Of a stretch of 47,436 nucleotides of DNA, positions 23,975 through 32,375 are shown in pieces. Position 1 is the stretch's first letter; every line of letters starts with the position of its first letter. The notes beneath the pieces were generated by a model, which saw only the letters and a program-made list of their open reading frames with translations, was not told where the DNA came from and did no database searches. Location: positions 1 through 47,436 of the forward strand of contig JAGWDQ010000084.1 in the NCBI GenBank assembly GCA_018260615.1, in the 5' to 3' direction. The position numbers and the translations under genes are program-made. Source of the stretch: Candidatus Altarchaeum sp. GTDB taxonomy: Archaea; Altiarchaeota; Altiarchaeia; Altiarchaeales; Altiarchaeaceae.

Positions 23975-24973
23975 ATGAGCAGCATAAAAAGCATAAAAAA
24001 TAAAATTTTTGGAGGGATTAAAAGGGGGATAATAAAAGGGAAGAACAATAAAACAAAAACAAAAATATCCGATAAAAACAAAAATATAACACTATCTTTA
24101 ATATTGACAAGTGTTATAATTGGATTGCTGGTGTTTTCCGGATCGGGACCAGGAATAGTTGAAGAAGTTTCAGCAGCATCTGGTTTTGGGTATAAAGATG
24201 GTGATGGTGGTGCTCATCCAGATCCGGATGGTAGTAAAGGTATAACCACAATTACAGAAAAAACAATTGAAAAAAATGGAAAAACAATCTCATACTCTTA
24301 CACAAAAAATTATAAGGGAGAGATAATTGATGGAGTAGTAAGTGTTACAGATGAAAGTAAAATAAATATCAATGCGGGCAACAAAAACGTGATTATTACG
24401 GGTATAAACACTGGAACACTTAAAGATCCGGATAAAATGAACACATATAAAGAATGGGCAAAAGATAATGATGCTATTTTAGTTATATGTTATCCCAACA
24501 CGAACATATTCAGTGGAGTATTCCAAGTACTTGCAGCCAACTTTGGGATAAAAACCAAAGAAAACGGATTAAAAAATATAGAATCTATTAAGACCGAAGG
24601 AACTATCATAGCACATAGCGGAGGGGCAACAACACTTAATCAATTAACAAAAGAAAATAAGATAGCAGCCAAAGAAATAATATATTGCTCTCCACAACTC
24701 ATAACTCAAAAAGAACTTGAGTATATCAACGAGGGTAAAAATGAAGAGAAAAAAATAGCTATATATAGTATTACTGGAACGGGTGATGGGTCGAAGAATT
24801 ATGATTATATACTATTTTATAAACACAAATCAAACCAAGAAAACAACATAAAGGTATTACATCCTGATGGGGGTCATTCGAGTTATGTTGGAAAAACGAT
24901 AGAATATCTTAAAGGACCAAGCGAACAAGGTGATTGGTATACTCCAGAGGAACTTGGATATGCATATGTTTAA
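23975..24973 (+). CDS. secreted protein with hydrolase-like HSGG motif
   Basis: This 332-residue protein has a long basic N-region, a hydrophobic segment at about 38-57 (LSLILTSVIIGLLVFSG) and a likely cleavage near EEVSAAS. The mature part contains VIITGINTGTL, ILVICYPNTNIFSG, IIAHSGGATTLNQL and near the C-terminus HPDGGHSSYVG. The HSGG turn between a strand and a helix, plus a late His, resembles an alpha/beta-hydrolase (nucleophile Ser, catalytic His). I cannot place it in a defined family. The signal region is closely shared with the next gene, so the two have a common export leader. Confidence 0.65.
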   Translation: MSSIKSIKNKIFGGIKRGIIKGKNNKTKTKISDKNKNITLSLILTSVIIGLLVFSGSGPGIVEEVSAASGFGYKDGDGGAHPDPDGSKGITTITEKTIEKNGKTISYSYTKNYKGEIIDGVVSVTDESKININAGNKNVIITGINTGTLKDPDKMNTYKEWAKDNDAILVICYPNTNIFSGVFQVLAANFGIKTKENGLKNIESIKTEGTIIAHSGGATTLNQLTKENKIAAKEIIYCSPQLITQKELEYINEGKNEEKKIAIYSITGTGDGSKNYDYILFYKHKSNQENNIKVLHPDGGHSSYVGKTIEYLKGPSEQGDWYTPEELGYAYV

Positions 24974-25014
24974 CATAATTAAAATTAAAATTAAAATTTT
25001 GAATATGTTTAAAA

Positions 25015-25467
25015 ATGAAAAATACTATATCAAAAACGAAAATAAAAAATAACAGAAAAACAGAAATATTGAATGAAAACAAAGATAAAATACCATCTTT
25101 AATATTGACAAGTTTTATAATTGGAGTGTTAGTTTTTTCTGGACTGGGACCAGGAACAATTAAAGAAGTTTCAGCAGATTATAACCCTCCAGGATGGGGA
25201 GGAGGAGGAAGTATATATGGATATCCTCCTGATGCTTGGGTTGGTGATGGCCCAGATAAAAAAATGAGAAGTGGTGTGGGTACAATCCCACCAAAAGACA
25301 CTGATGTGGATTTTGTCAAAATCAATGGCGAATGGTGGAAGATAGCAGGACCCGTGTATATAGACGATAGGGGGAAGATATGGGGGTTGTGGCCGCCAAA
25401 GATTAGCAATGTAGACGAAAACGGGAATCCGTGGAATTGGGATTCATGTATTAACTACGGTTATTAA
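25015..25467 (+). CDS. small secreted protein, unknown
   Basis: This 150-residue protein shares the leader of its neighbour (SLILTSFIIGVLVFSGLGPG, likely cut after VSAD). The mature part of about 95 residues is rich in Gly, Pro, Trp and Tyr (GGGGSIYGYPPDAW, GEWWKIAGPVY, WGLWPPKI). It has a short WDSCINYGY end with one Cys. It is 41 bases after the hydrolase-like gene and probably cotranscribed. No family is recognised; small secreted partner or inhibitor of its neighbour is speculation. Confidence 0.65.
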   Translation: MKNTISKTKIKNNRKTEILNENKDKIPSLILTSFIIGVLVFSGLGPGTIKEVSADYNPPGWGGGGSIYGYPPDAWVGDGPDKKMRSGVGTIPPKDTDVDFVKINGEWWKIAGPVYIDDRGKIWGLWPPKISNVDENGNPWNWDSCINYGY

Positions 25468-25521
25468 AGAGGAAAACAATAAAACAAAAATCAAAAATAT
25501 ATTTGTGTTATCACTAATAAA

Positions 25522-25872
25522 ATGCCATCAAATCAATACCAAAAAGTATTTATAGGATATGGATTTAATGTCAGCAGCGTGCAGAATATGATAAAACAAT
25601 ATAATAGCAGAATTGTAGTTTTAGAGGCTGAAAAATCGTTATACAATACCAGAACAAGTTCCATAGCATATTACCTCGTAGATAACAATGGATATACTTG
25701 TATTTGGATGAAAAAAGTCAAAAGAAAAAGATATCCTGAAAAAGTGTTGAAAATAGTACTCGTTCCGGAAAGTGAATCTACAGAGAAACCGGAAGAAAAT
25801 TCAGTTTCATTCCGTTCAAAGTTTTGGAGTGGCGTTCCTGATACATTCAAACATGAGGAACTTAAAAAATAA
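25522..25872 (+). CDS. hypothetical protein, 116 residues
   Basis: I do not recognise this protein. It starts at ATG 25522, 54 bases after the previous gene. It has no signal peptide, a first half with alternating strands and helices (YQKVFIGYGF, SRIVVLEAEKSLY, SIAYYLVDNNGYTCIWMKKV), a basic patch (KKVKRKRYPEKV) and an acidic Ser/Glu-rich C-terminal part. The gene ends five bases before the first 139-base RNA element. It is likely the last gene of the operon starting at 23975. Confidence 0.6.
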   Translation: MPSNQYQKVFIGYGFNVSSVQNMIKQYNSRIVVLEAEKSLYNTRTSSIAYYLVDNNGYTCIWMKKVKRKRYPEKVLKIVLVPESESTEKPEENSVSFRSKFWSGVPDTFKHEELKK

Positions 25873-25877
25873 ATAAA

Positions 25878-26016
25878 GCCGAGCTTTTCTGTGCGGCGGC
25901 ATTTCGGTTCGGTGCCGGTTAAAAACACAGAAAATGCATACAGGCAAGAACCGGGCGCCGAGGAGGGGCGCTTTACAAGGTCAAACTACAATGGGAACCT
26001 TGCGTAAGTAAATACT
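25878..26016 (+). ncRNA. 139-nt structured RNA leader, copy 1
   Basis: This G+C-rich block in A+T-rich DNA is repeated at 28436, 30884 and 32376 with no gaps. Predicted helices: P1 TTTTCTGTG/CACAGAAAA, inner P2 CGGCA/TGCCG, P3 GCGCC/GGCGC and P4 CAAGGT/ACCTTG extended by TTAC/GTAA. The P2 loop CGGTTC can pair with downstream GAACCG (pseudoknot). It ends 29 bases before the cohesin/PKD/dockerin gene. A regulatory leader is inferred; no known riboswitch class is recognised. Confidence 0.75.
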
Positions 26017-26045
26017 AAAAAAATAAATAGAGGGAGAAAGGTAAA

Positions 26046-27023
26046 ATGAAAAAAATTTTAATTATGTGTATAATTGCGGTTGTGGCTTTTGCATTGGTGA
26101 GCTTGAGTGTGAGTGCAGATAATTTGTCACTTAAAGTGATGAATATGGAAGGAAATCAAAATTGTATTGACTTAACACAAGATGCAAATTTTGAAGTAGA
26201 TGTCATCGTGAATCATGATAAGCCCGTTTTGGGAGCGGCATTTAATTTGAATTATGATACAAACGTTCTTGAAACGGTTCTAATGACCGAAGGAAGCGTA
26301 ATGCATGAATGTAGTTCAACATCTTATTCGATGGTGCCTCCAAATGATACGGGGTGCGGAAATATAACTTTTCAGGATGTGTGTTTTGGTGGAAGCACAA
26401 CAAAAAATGGAACGATATTCAAAGTAACATTCCATGTGAAACAAGATATTAACTGCACAAATATAAGTGTGACTAATGGAGAGTTGTTTAACACTTCCGG
26501 ATATCCAATAGGTGTGTCTAACACAAACTTAAAGATTTGCAAAAATCAACCACCTATTGCAAAAGCGGTATTCCCAACATGCGGATATACAGATGAAATA
26601 TTGATGTTTAATGGAAATGGTTCTTATGATCCGGATGGCTCCATAAAAAGTTATCTTTGGGCATTTGATGATGGATACTTTACGAACATTACTGACACTT
26701 GGAAAGCACATCACGCTTATTCCATACCGGGAATGTATTTCGCTTCATTGGCAGTGAGAGACAACTGCGAAGCATTGAGCGTTACATTTAATGCCCCGAA
26801 TGCAACATGCATATTGCTCTCAGGAGATGTTGACCATAACGGACTTGTTAATGTGTATGATCTTGCCCTGCTGGCAGCATCGTTTGATAAGTGCTGTCCA
26901 AATATAAATGCAAATGTAGATTTCAACGGGGATAAATGTGTTAATATTTTGGATGCCGCTAAATTAGCCGCGAACTGGGGAAAAACATACACTGTCACTT
27001 GTAACTGCAGTAAGATGTGTTAA
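26046..27023 (+). CDS. secreted cohesin + PKD + dockerin protein
   Basis: This 325-residue protein has a signal peptide (about 1-24, cut after VSAD). It then has a cohesin-like domain (about 25-165: FEVDVIVNHDKPVLGAAFNLNYDTNVLE, GNITFQDVCFGG, GTIFKVTFHVK), a PKD domain (about 170-250: NGNGSYDPDGSIKSYLWAFDDG) and a C-terminal type I dockerin with two calcium loops (GDVDHNGLVNVYDLALLAASF and VDFNGDKCVNILDAAKLAANW). Cohesins bind dockerins tightly in cellulosomes, so this protein can both receive and plug in, like an adaptor scaffold. It follows RNA element copy 1 and precedes the membrane-anchored cohesin gene by 99 bases, probably in one operon. Confidence 0.88.
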   Translation: MKKILIMCIIAVVAFALVSLSVSADNLSLKVMNMEGNQNCIDLTQDANFEVDVIVNHDKPVLGAAFNLNYDTNVLETVLMTEGSVMHECSSTSYSMVPPNDTGCGNITFQDVCFGGSTTKNGTIFKVTFHVKQDINCTNISVTNGELFNTSGYPIGVSNTNLKICKNQPPIAKAVFPTCGYTDEILMFNGNGSYDPDGSIKSYLWAFDDGYFTNITDTWKAHHAYSIPGMYFASLAVRDNCEALSVTFNAPNATCILLSGDVDHNGLVNVYDLALLAASFDKCCPNINANVDFNGDKCVNILDAAKLAANWGKTYTVTCNCSKMC

Positions 27024-27122
27024 TAGAAACTATGCTGAAGAGATTGTAATTGTTTTTTATTTTTTTAATTTTTTTAAATAAAATTTACATTAAAAAATTT
27101 GTTAAAATTTAATAACCGAAAG

Positions 27123-28358
27123 ATGGAACAAAAATATATAATGTTGGGAATATTTGGCGTTATTTTGATGTTGTCAGTAGGAATAGTTGTATCTGAAAAC
27201 GCAAAGGAGTATAAAATTGAAACTGTCAGTGAAATTTTAAGTGAACATGTCGGAGGAGAAGCAGTCATCAGAATTAATATGTCCGGAGAAAATCTTCTCG
27301 GAACCGGGTTTGATGTTCTGTTTGACAATGAAATTCTGGAGGCAATATCTGTTGAAGAGGGAAGCATAATGAAAAAATGTAAAAAAACGACATTTGAAGC
27401 ACTTCCTCCTGAAATAAACAATACAAAAGGAATTGTGACATTTCAGGATCTCTGTCTGGGCGAGGCAGTCAGCGAAAATGGAAATGTTGCCGTTATAAAA
27501 TTCACATCAAAGAAAATCGGAAAAAGCTATATAAAGCTTAACAATACATACTTGTTTGACAAAAATGGAGATCCGATAAATATCTCTCCGGTACTTGCAG
27601 GAAATGTATTTGTAAGTGTTGGTCATCCGATGTATAATGCTTCGCTAAAAATTGAAAAGGTCTCCGGGGAAAAGTACGGAGACGTATTCGTATTTAAGGT
27701 CTTATCTGTTGAGGGAAAACCTGTTGAAGGTGCAAAAGTAAAAATTTTAAATAATGTCTTATATACGGATACAAATGGAACGGCAGAAATAATTCTGAAA
27801 CATACAGGAAATTTTGAAGTTGCTGCGGAAAAGGAAAATTACACTTCCTGTTCGGATATGTTTAATTTACAGCCATTGGGAAATTTAAAAATAATTGTGC
27901 CCGAGGATATAAATTTAGGTGACGAAATATCTATAAAGATAGCATATAGCAATGAAACTCCGGCAGGCGGCGTAAAAGTTAGCATAAAGGATGAAAGTTT
28001 TGTTACGGATGAAACCGGAGAAATAAAGTATAATATCGGGAAAGGAGTCGTTAAAATCAGTGCGGAGAAAGAAGGTTACAAGGGAGATGAGAAAGAAATA
28101 TTTGCAAAAGGGGGAATAGTTTGCGGAGACAAAAAGTGCGAAGGGAATGAGAATTGTAAAACATGCGAAGAGGACTGCGGAAAATGTATTGTCTGCGGAG
28201 ACAAAAAGTGCGAAGGGAATGAAACCGCTCAAAACTGTCCTGGAGATTGTGATTCGTCTTCATCAATGTGGACAATCATAGCTGTAATTGCTGCGATTGT
28301 AGTAATTATTCTGATAGTAGCAATAATAATGTCAAAAAAGAAAAAACAAAATAGATAA
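27123..28358 (+). CDS. membrane-anchored cohesin protein
   Basis: This 411-residue protein starts at ATG 27123; an upstream TTG would add eight residues. A signal peptide (about 4-22) precedes a cohesin-like domain (about 30-170: GEAVIRINMSGENLLGTGFDVLFDNEIL, GIVTFQDLCLGEAV, GNVAVIKFTSKK). Two carboxypeptidase-regulatory/Ig-like modules follow (GKPVEGAKVKILNN, TPAGGVKVSIKDE). Two Cys-rich CGDKKCEGNE knots come next, then a C-terminal membrane helix (WTIIAVIAAIVVIILIVAII) with a Lys-rich stop-transfer tail. This is the layout of an anchoring scaffoldin: cohesin outside, helix in the membrane. It lacks its own 139-base RNA leader, so it likely depends on transcription from copy 1. Confidence 0.87.
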   Translation: MEQKYIMLGIFGVILMLSVGIVVSENAKEYKIETVSEILSEHVGGEAVIRINMSGENLLGTGFDVLFDNEILEAISVEEGSIMKKCKKTTFEALPPEINNTKGIVTFQDLCLGEAVSENGNVAVIKFTSKKIGKSYIKLNNTYLFDKNGDPINISPVLAGNVFVSVGHPMYNASLKIEKVSGEKYGDVFVFKVLSVEGKPVEGAKVKILNNVLYTDTNGTAEIILKHTGNFEVAAEKENYTSCSDMFNLQPLGNLKIIVPEDINLGDEISIKIAYSNETPAGGVKVSIKDESFVTDETGEIKYNIGKGVVKISAEKEGYKGDEKEIFAKGGIVCGDKKCEGNENCKTCEEDCGKCIVCGDKKCEGNETAQNCPGDCDSSSSMWTIIAVIAAIVVIILIVAIIMSKKKKQNR

Positions 28359-28435
28359 TAAATAAATTTAGAAATTTGAAATTTGAATCTGCCACGAAGA
28401 CGGTTTAATCGTAGGGGTTTTGAAATTGAAATTTA

Positions 28436-28574
28436 GCCGAGCTTTTTTGTGCGGCGGCATTTCGGTTTGATGCCGAGTAAAAGCACAGAAAATGCATAAA
28501 GGCAAGAACCGGGCGCCGAGGAGGGGCGCTTTACAAGGTCAAACTACAATGGGAACCTTGCGTAAGTAAATACT
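28436..28574 (+). ncRNA. 139-nt structured RNA leader, copy 2
   Basis: Same length and orientation as copy 1. Changes that keep pairing include a C-to-U opposite G in P1, a G-to-A opposite U at the P2 base and U opposite G in the proposed pseudoknot. It ends 43 bases before the dockerin/disintegrin-like gene. Confidence 0.75.
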
Positions 28575-28617
28575 CAAAAAATAAAGGAAATTTAAGAACA
28601 TATAAACAAAATATAAA

Positions 28618-30705
28618 ATGAAAGGTAAAATTTTAAGTAAACTGAAAAACAAAACTAAATGTGCCACCAGTGTCCATGAGAGAGCGGTTAATGGTTTTGG
28701 GCAAATATTAAATGAAAATTTAGGACGAAGTTTAATAGGTACCGTGATATTTTTGGGATTAGTTTTGGGTTTGAGTTGTGGCGTAAATGCCCACTATGAT
28801 TCCGATTGGCAAACTTTTAATAGTCAAGGTGGAGCTTGCTGTTGTTACGGTGATAATTGCCATGCTTGTCACACACAAGGAGGTTATTGTGGTTGTAAAG
28901 CATCTGGTTTTGGTTTGGTTTGGCTTCAAAAGCAGAATAAATGTAGAGATGGTGGAGACTATCACTTTTTGTGTGGTGGTGGCAATAAATTTAAATCCAG
29001 CTGTAATATAATGTGGGGTGCAGGAATGGGACAAACAGTTGATATTCCTTCTACAGGAGATTATTATGTTTCAATAATGGCTGAGTGGGATAATAAGGCA
29101 ACTGCTGAGAATCTCTATGTGGGAGTCAACAGTTGGGGTAGCAATACATACAGAAGACTTGCCCGTGACTTCAGTACTACAACAAAGTGTGTTTTTAAGA
29201 ATAAATTCAATATTAATTCAGACCCTGCAAAAATCTGGGTTGAATCTTCTGAGAATTCTGGTTCTGTTCATGTAAAAGTATTTAGGGTTTCAGATTGTAT
29301 TCCTGATATACCTGGGTTAGTTTATTGTGAGAGTGGTGATCCAGCAATTCCTAACTGTTGTTTTGACAATGATGGCGACGGCTACAACTCAACAGGCGGC
29401 ACCTGCGGACCAATTGACTGCAACGACAACAACAACCAAATTTACCCAGGAAGCTCACATTCTTGCGGATATTGCAACGGCACAACAGGAACAATATCAT
29501 ATTCTCCAACAACCACAATCTGCAGAGCATCAGCAGGAGATTGCGATAATGCAGAATATTGTTCTGGCTCGGGTTTAGATTGTCCATCAGATACATTTAA
29601 ACCAACAACACAAATTTGCAGAGCATCAGCAGGAGATTGCGACAGCGAAGAAAAATGTACAGGAACAACAGCAGCCTGCCCCTCAGATACATTTAAACCA
29701 ACAACACAAATCTGCAGAGCATCAGCAGGAGATTGCGACAGCGAAGAAAAATGTACAGGAACAACAGCAGCCTGCCCCTCAGATACATTTAAACCAACAA
29801 CACAAATCTGCAGAGCATCAGCAGGAGATTGCGACAGCGAAGAAAAATGTACAGGAACAACAGCAGCCTGCCCCTCAGATACATTTAAACCAACAACACA
29901 AATCTGCAGAGCATCAGCAGGAGATTGCGACAGCGAAGAAAAATGTACAGGAACAACAGCAGCATGTCCATCGGATACATTTAAACCAGCAGGGACATCC
30001 TGCTCAGACGGAACTTATTGCAACGGAGCAGAGACATGCAACGGAGCAGGAAATTGTCAAGCAGGAACAGCAATTAACTGCTCATCAAACAACCAACCAG
30101 CAATCGCAACCTGCACCAACAATCCAGATAATAACCCATTCACATGGGACAATAGACCAGCATTTACCTCAACCTGCAACGAAGCAACACAATCCTGCAC
30201 ATCTTCAACTCAAACACTAACGCACACCTGCAACCAATCCTGCGGAGGATGTTTATCAAACAGCGACTGCAATGACAACGATGCAGGAACAATCGACACT
30301 TGCAACACAACAACCTGCGGATGCGCACACGCAACCAGTTGCACAGACAACGATCACGACGGCTACAACTCAACAGGCGGCAGCTGCGGACCAATTGATT
30401 GCAATGACACCAACGCATCTATACATTCCGGAGCAACCGAAATTTATTGTAATGGTATAGATGAAGATTGTGATGGAGTTGATGCGTGCAACTGTCTTGG
30501 ATGTGTTCTAAAGCCAATTGGCGATGCAAATCAAGATAGATGTGTTAATAGTATAGATCTCACGATACTACAGAAAGCCTATGGACACATATATGGGGAT
30601 GTAAATTACGATGTAAGAGCAGACTTTAACTGTGACTGTAAAGTTGATATAAGGGATTTGGTGATCCTTATGAAAAACTGGCGAAAGCAATCTGTATGCA
30701 GTTGA
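28618..30705 (+). CDS. secreted dockerin protein with MopE and disintegrin-like repeats
   Basis: This 695-residue protein has a long basic N-region, a signal/anchor segment near 40-58 (LIGTVIFLGLVLGLSCGV) and a Cys-rich first domain (about 60-210). A MopE-like metal-binding repeat follows (DNDGDGYNSTGGTCGP). Residues 297-456 hold five 32-residue disintegrin-like units (ICRASAGDCDSEEKCTGTTA), four almost identical. Further Cys-rich sequence leads to a second MopE repeat and a C-terminal dockerin (GDANQDRCVNSIDLTILQKAYG and FNCDCKVDIRDLVILMKNW). The disintegrin-like repeat pattern matches the loop found in animal ADAM/snake-venom disintegrins, usually an adhesion fold. The dockerin would plug into the cohesins encoded upstream. 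Confidence 0.85.
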   Translation: MKGKILSKLKNKTKCATSVHERAVNGFGQILNENLGRSLIGTVIFLGLVLGLSCGVNAHYDSDWQTFNSQGGACCCYGDNCHACHTQGGYCGCKASGFGLVWLQKQNKCRDGGDYHFLCGGGNKFKSSCNIMWGAGMGQTVDIPSTGDYYVSIMAEWDNKATAENLYVGVNSWGSNTYRRLARDFSTTTKCVFKNKFNINSDPAKIWVESSENSGSVHVKVFRVSDCIPDIPGLVYCESGDPAIPNCCFDNDGDGYNSTGGTCGPIDCNDNNNQIYPGSSHSCGYCNGTTGTISYSPTTTICRASAGDCDNAEYCSGSGLDCPSDTFKPTTQICRASAGDCDSEEKCTGTTAACPSDTFKPTTQICRASAGDCDSEEKCTGTTAACPSDTFKPTTQICRASAGDCDSEEKCTGTTAACPSDTFKPTTQICRASAGDCDSEEKCTGTTAACPSDTFKPAGTSCSDGTYCNGAETCNGAGNCQAGTAINCSSNNQPAIATCTNNPDNNPFTWDNRPAFTSTCNEATQSCTSSTQTLTHTCNQSCGGCLSNSDCNDNDAGTIDTCNTTTCGCAHATSCTDNDHDGYNSTGGSCGPIDCNDTNASIHSGATEIYCNGIDEDCDGVDACNCLGCVLKPIGDANQDRCVNSIDLTILQKAYGHIYGDVNYDVRADFNCDCKVDIRDLVILMKNWRKQSVCS
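29506..29985 (+). repeat. five 96-bp coding repeats (disintegrin-like)
   Basis: The period is exactly 96 bases (32 codons). The first unit is diverged; units at 29602, 29698, 29794 and 29890 are almost identical in DNA, so the array expanded recently. Repeat number could vary between strains or be collapsed in assembly. Confidence 0.95.
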
Positions 30706-30770
30706 TTTCAATAAATCTCTTTGCGAAATCGAGATACTTGTTGACGAAACCCTTTTTAAATTTTTTATTT
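30653..30770 (+). repeat. dockerin end and 3' untranslated repeat, copy 1
   Basis: It covers the last codons of the dockerin gene and about 65 bases after the stop (TTGATTTCAATAAATCTC, GATACTTGTTGACGAAAC). It aligns gap-free over most of its length with 32246-32363. The post-stop part may be a conserved 3' end or processing signal. Confidence 0.8.
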
Positions 30771-30883
30771 TTTTTAAATTTTTCAGAATCAATCCAATCA
30801 TTTATAAATTCACAATCATTTTCATCAAAAATTAAGGAATAAAATTCCAGAGACAGAGTAACTGTAGGAATTAAAAAAATTTA
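30771..30883. other. intergenic spacer before RNA copy 3
   Basis: A+T-rich spacer with no gene. The promoter of the third RNA leader should lie here, but no clear TATA box is conserved with the other copies. Confidence 0.35.
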
Positions 30884-31022
30884 GCCGAGCTTTTTTGTGC
30901 GGCGGCATTTCGGTTCGATGCCGAATAAAAGCACAGAAAATGCATAAAGGCGAGAACCGGGCGCCGAGGAGGGGCGCTTTACAAGGTCAAACTACAATGG
31001 GAACCTTGCGTAAGTAAATACT
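30884..31022 (+). ncRNA. 139-nt structured RNA leader, copy 3
   Basis: Same element as 25878-26016. The P2 loop reads CGGTTC with a fully paired GAACCG partner. It ends 31 bases before the PKD/HYR/dockerin gene. Confidence 0.75.
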
Positions 31023-31053
31023 CAAAAAAATAAAAGATAAAAAGAAAGGTAAA

Positions 31054-32298
31054 ATGCAAAAAAGAAATAAAATAGCGTCTTTACTGACAACTTTTATAGT
31101 CGGATTGATGATGTTTTTTGGGATGATTTCAAGTTCAGCAGCAACTTGTGTTTCATGGACACCAAATGTAGAACTTATTGGTAGTTGGTGGACTGGTTCG
31201 TTTAATTCGCCGACAACGGGAGAGCATAAATGTACTGTAACTGTGTGGGACTATGATAATGGTGGTTATTGGCTTCAAAATGAAGAGTATGACGATGTTT
31301 ACATAAATAGCCAATATATTGGAAAAACCACTGACTATAAATGTAATGAATGGTGCACAATTTCAGGGGGAGCGGGCCCTGATTGTCCTTTCACTGGAGA
31401 ATATAGATGGGACCATCCTGATAAACCAATTTGTAAGTACTATGGACCACCTATATCAAGTTCGGTTACCACAAATAGTGTAATTTTAAATCCAACAAAT
31501 AACATAATTGGATTATATGGACATCAGAGCCATAAGGTTTCAGAGGTCAAAGTATGTTGCGAACCAATTAACAAACCACCAAAAGCAAATGCCGGTCCTG
31601 ATCAAGTCGTTAATCACAGCAGCAGTTCATGTAGTGCGTTAGTAACTCTTGATGGATCTGGTTCAACTGATGATGGCTATATATCTCCCTTAACATATAA
31701 TTGGATATGGGTAGGAGGATCAACAACTGGGGTTACTCCTAAGGTAACTTTCATATTGGGAACAAGAACGGTAAATTTGACTGTCTACGATGGGCAATTT
31801 TATAATAAGGACACAGTCGACATCACGGTGCAGGATAAAACGCCACCAAACATAACATGTCCGCCGGATGTTACGGTATGGCAAGAAAGCAGGAACGGAA
31901 CTGTCGTAAACTTGACAGCAAATGCAACAGACATCTGCGATTCAAATGTAAGTATAACAAGCAATAAATTAGCAATATATCCTGTTGGCACAACAACTGT
32001 TACTTTCATTGCAACAGATGATTTTGGAAACAATGCAAGTTGTTCAACAAAGGTTACTGTACTATGCATGTGTATTTCAAGTCCGATTGGAGATACTAAC
32101 GGAGACGGGTGTGTGGATGAGAAAGATCTTACTATACTGTCGAGTGTGTACGGAAGCAGATTTGTATGGAATAATGATACCTGCAACACCGTAAGCGAGA
32201 ATGCGAGATTTTCCGACTTTAATTGTGATGGAAAAGTAGACAAACGGGATTTGGTGATCCTTATGAAAAACTTCCGAAAGCAATCCATATGCAGTTGA
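31054..32298 (+). CDS. secreted PKD + HYR + dockerin protein
   Basis: This 414-residue protein has a signal peptide (about 1-29, cut after SSSA). An N-terminal beta domain of about 145 residues, rich in Trp, Tyr and Cys (GSWWTGSFNSPTTGEHKC), may bind sugar but is not recognised. It is followed by a PKD domain (about 175-262: ALVTLDGSGSTDDGYISPLTYNW), a HYR domain (about 265-345: DKTPPNITCPPDVTV, TTTVTFIATDDFGNNASC) and a dockerin (GDTNGDGCVDEKDLTILSSVYG and FNCDGKVDKRDLVILMKNF). The last 16 codons and 3' flank are nearly the same as those of the gene at 28618-30705. A role as an enzyme or binding subunit docked on the cohesins is inferred. Confidence 0.87.
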   Translation: MQKRNKIASLLTTFIVGLMMFFGMISSSAATCVSWTPNVELIGSWWTGSFNSPTTGEHKCTVTVWDYDNGGYWLQNEEYDDVYINSQYIGKTTDYKCNEWCTISGGAGPDCPFTGEYRWDHPDKPICKYYGPPISSSVTTNSVILNPTNNIIGLYGHQSHKVSEVKVCCEPINKPPKANAGPDQVVNHSSSSCSALVTLDGSGSTDDGYISPLTYNWIWVGGSTTGVTPKVTFILGTRTVNLTVYDGQFYNKDTVDITVQDKTPPNITCPPDVTVWQESRNGTVVNLTANATDICDSNVSITSNKLAIYPVGTTTVTFIATDDFGNNASCSTKVTVLCMCISSPIGDTNGDGCVDEKDLTILSSVYGSRFVWNNDTCNTVSENARFSDFNCDGKVDKRDLVILMKNFRKQSICS

Positions 32299-32363
32299 TT
32301 TCAATAAATCTCTTTGCGAAATTGAGATACTTGTTGACGAAACCATTTTTAAATTTTTTTATT
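32246..32363 (+). repeat. dockerin end and 3' untranslated repeat, copy 2
   Basis: Second copy of 30653-30770, followed by RNA element copy 4 only 12 bases later. Confidence 0.8.
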
Positions 32364-32375
32364 TTTAAATTTTAA

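Noticed and set aside
25878..26016. Known riboswitch classes (cyclic di-GMP, cobalamin, TPP, SAM, fluoride, cyclic di-AMP)
   Set aside because: I compared from memory the hallmark sequences of these classes and found no convincing match; an actual covariance search is needed.
29506..29985. Regular 96-base direct repeats that look like an array
   Set aside because: They are in frame, encode a Cys-rich repeat and have no spacers. Not a CRISPR array.
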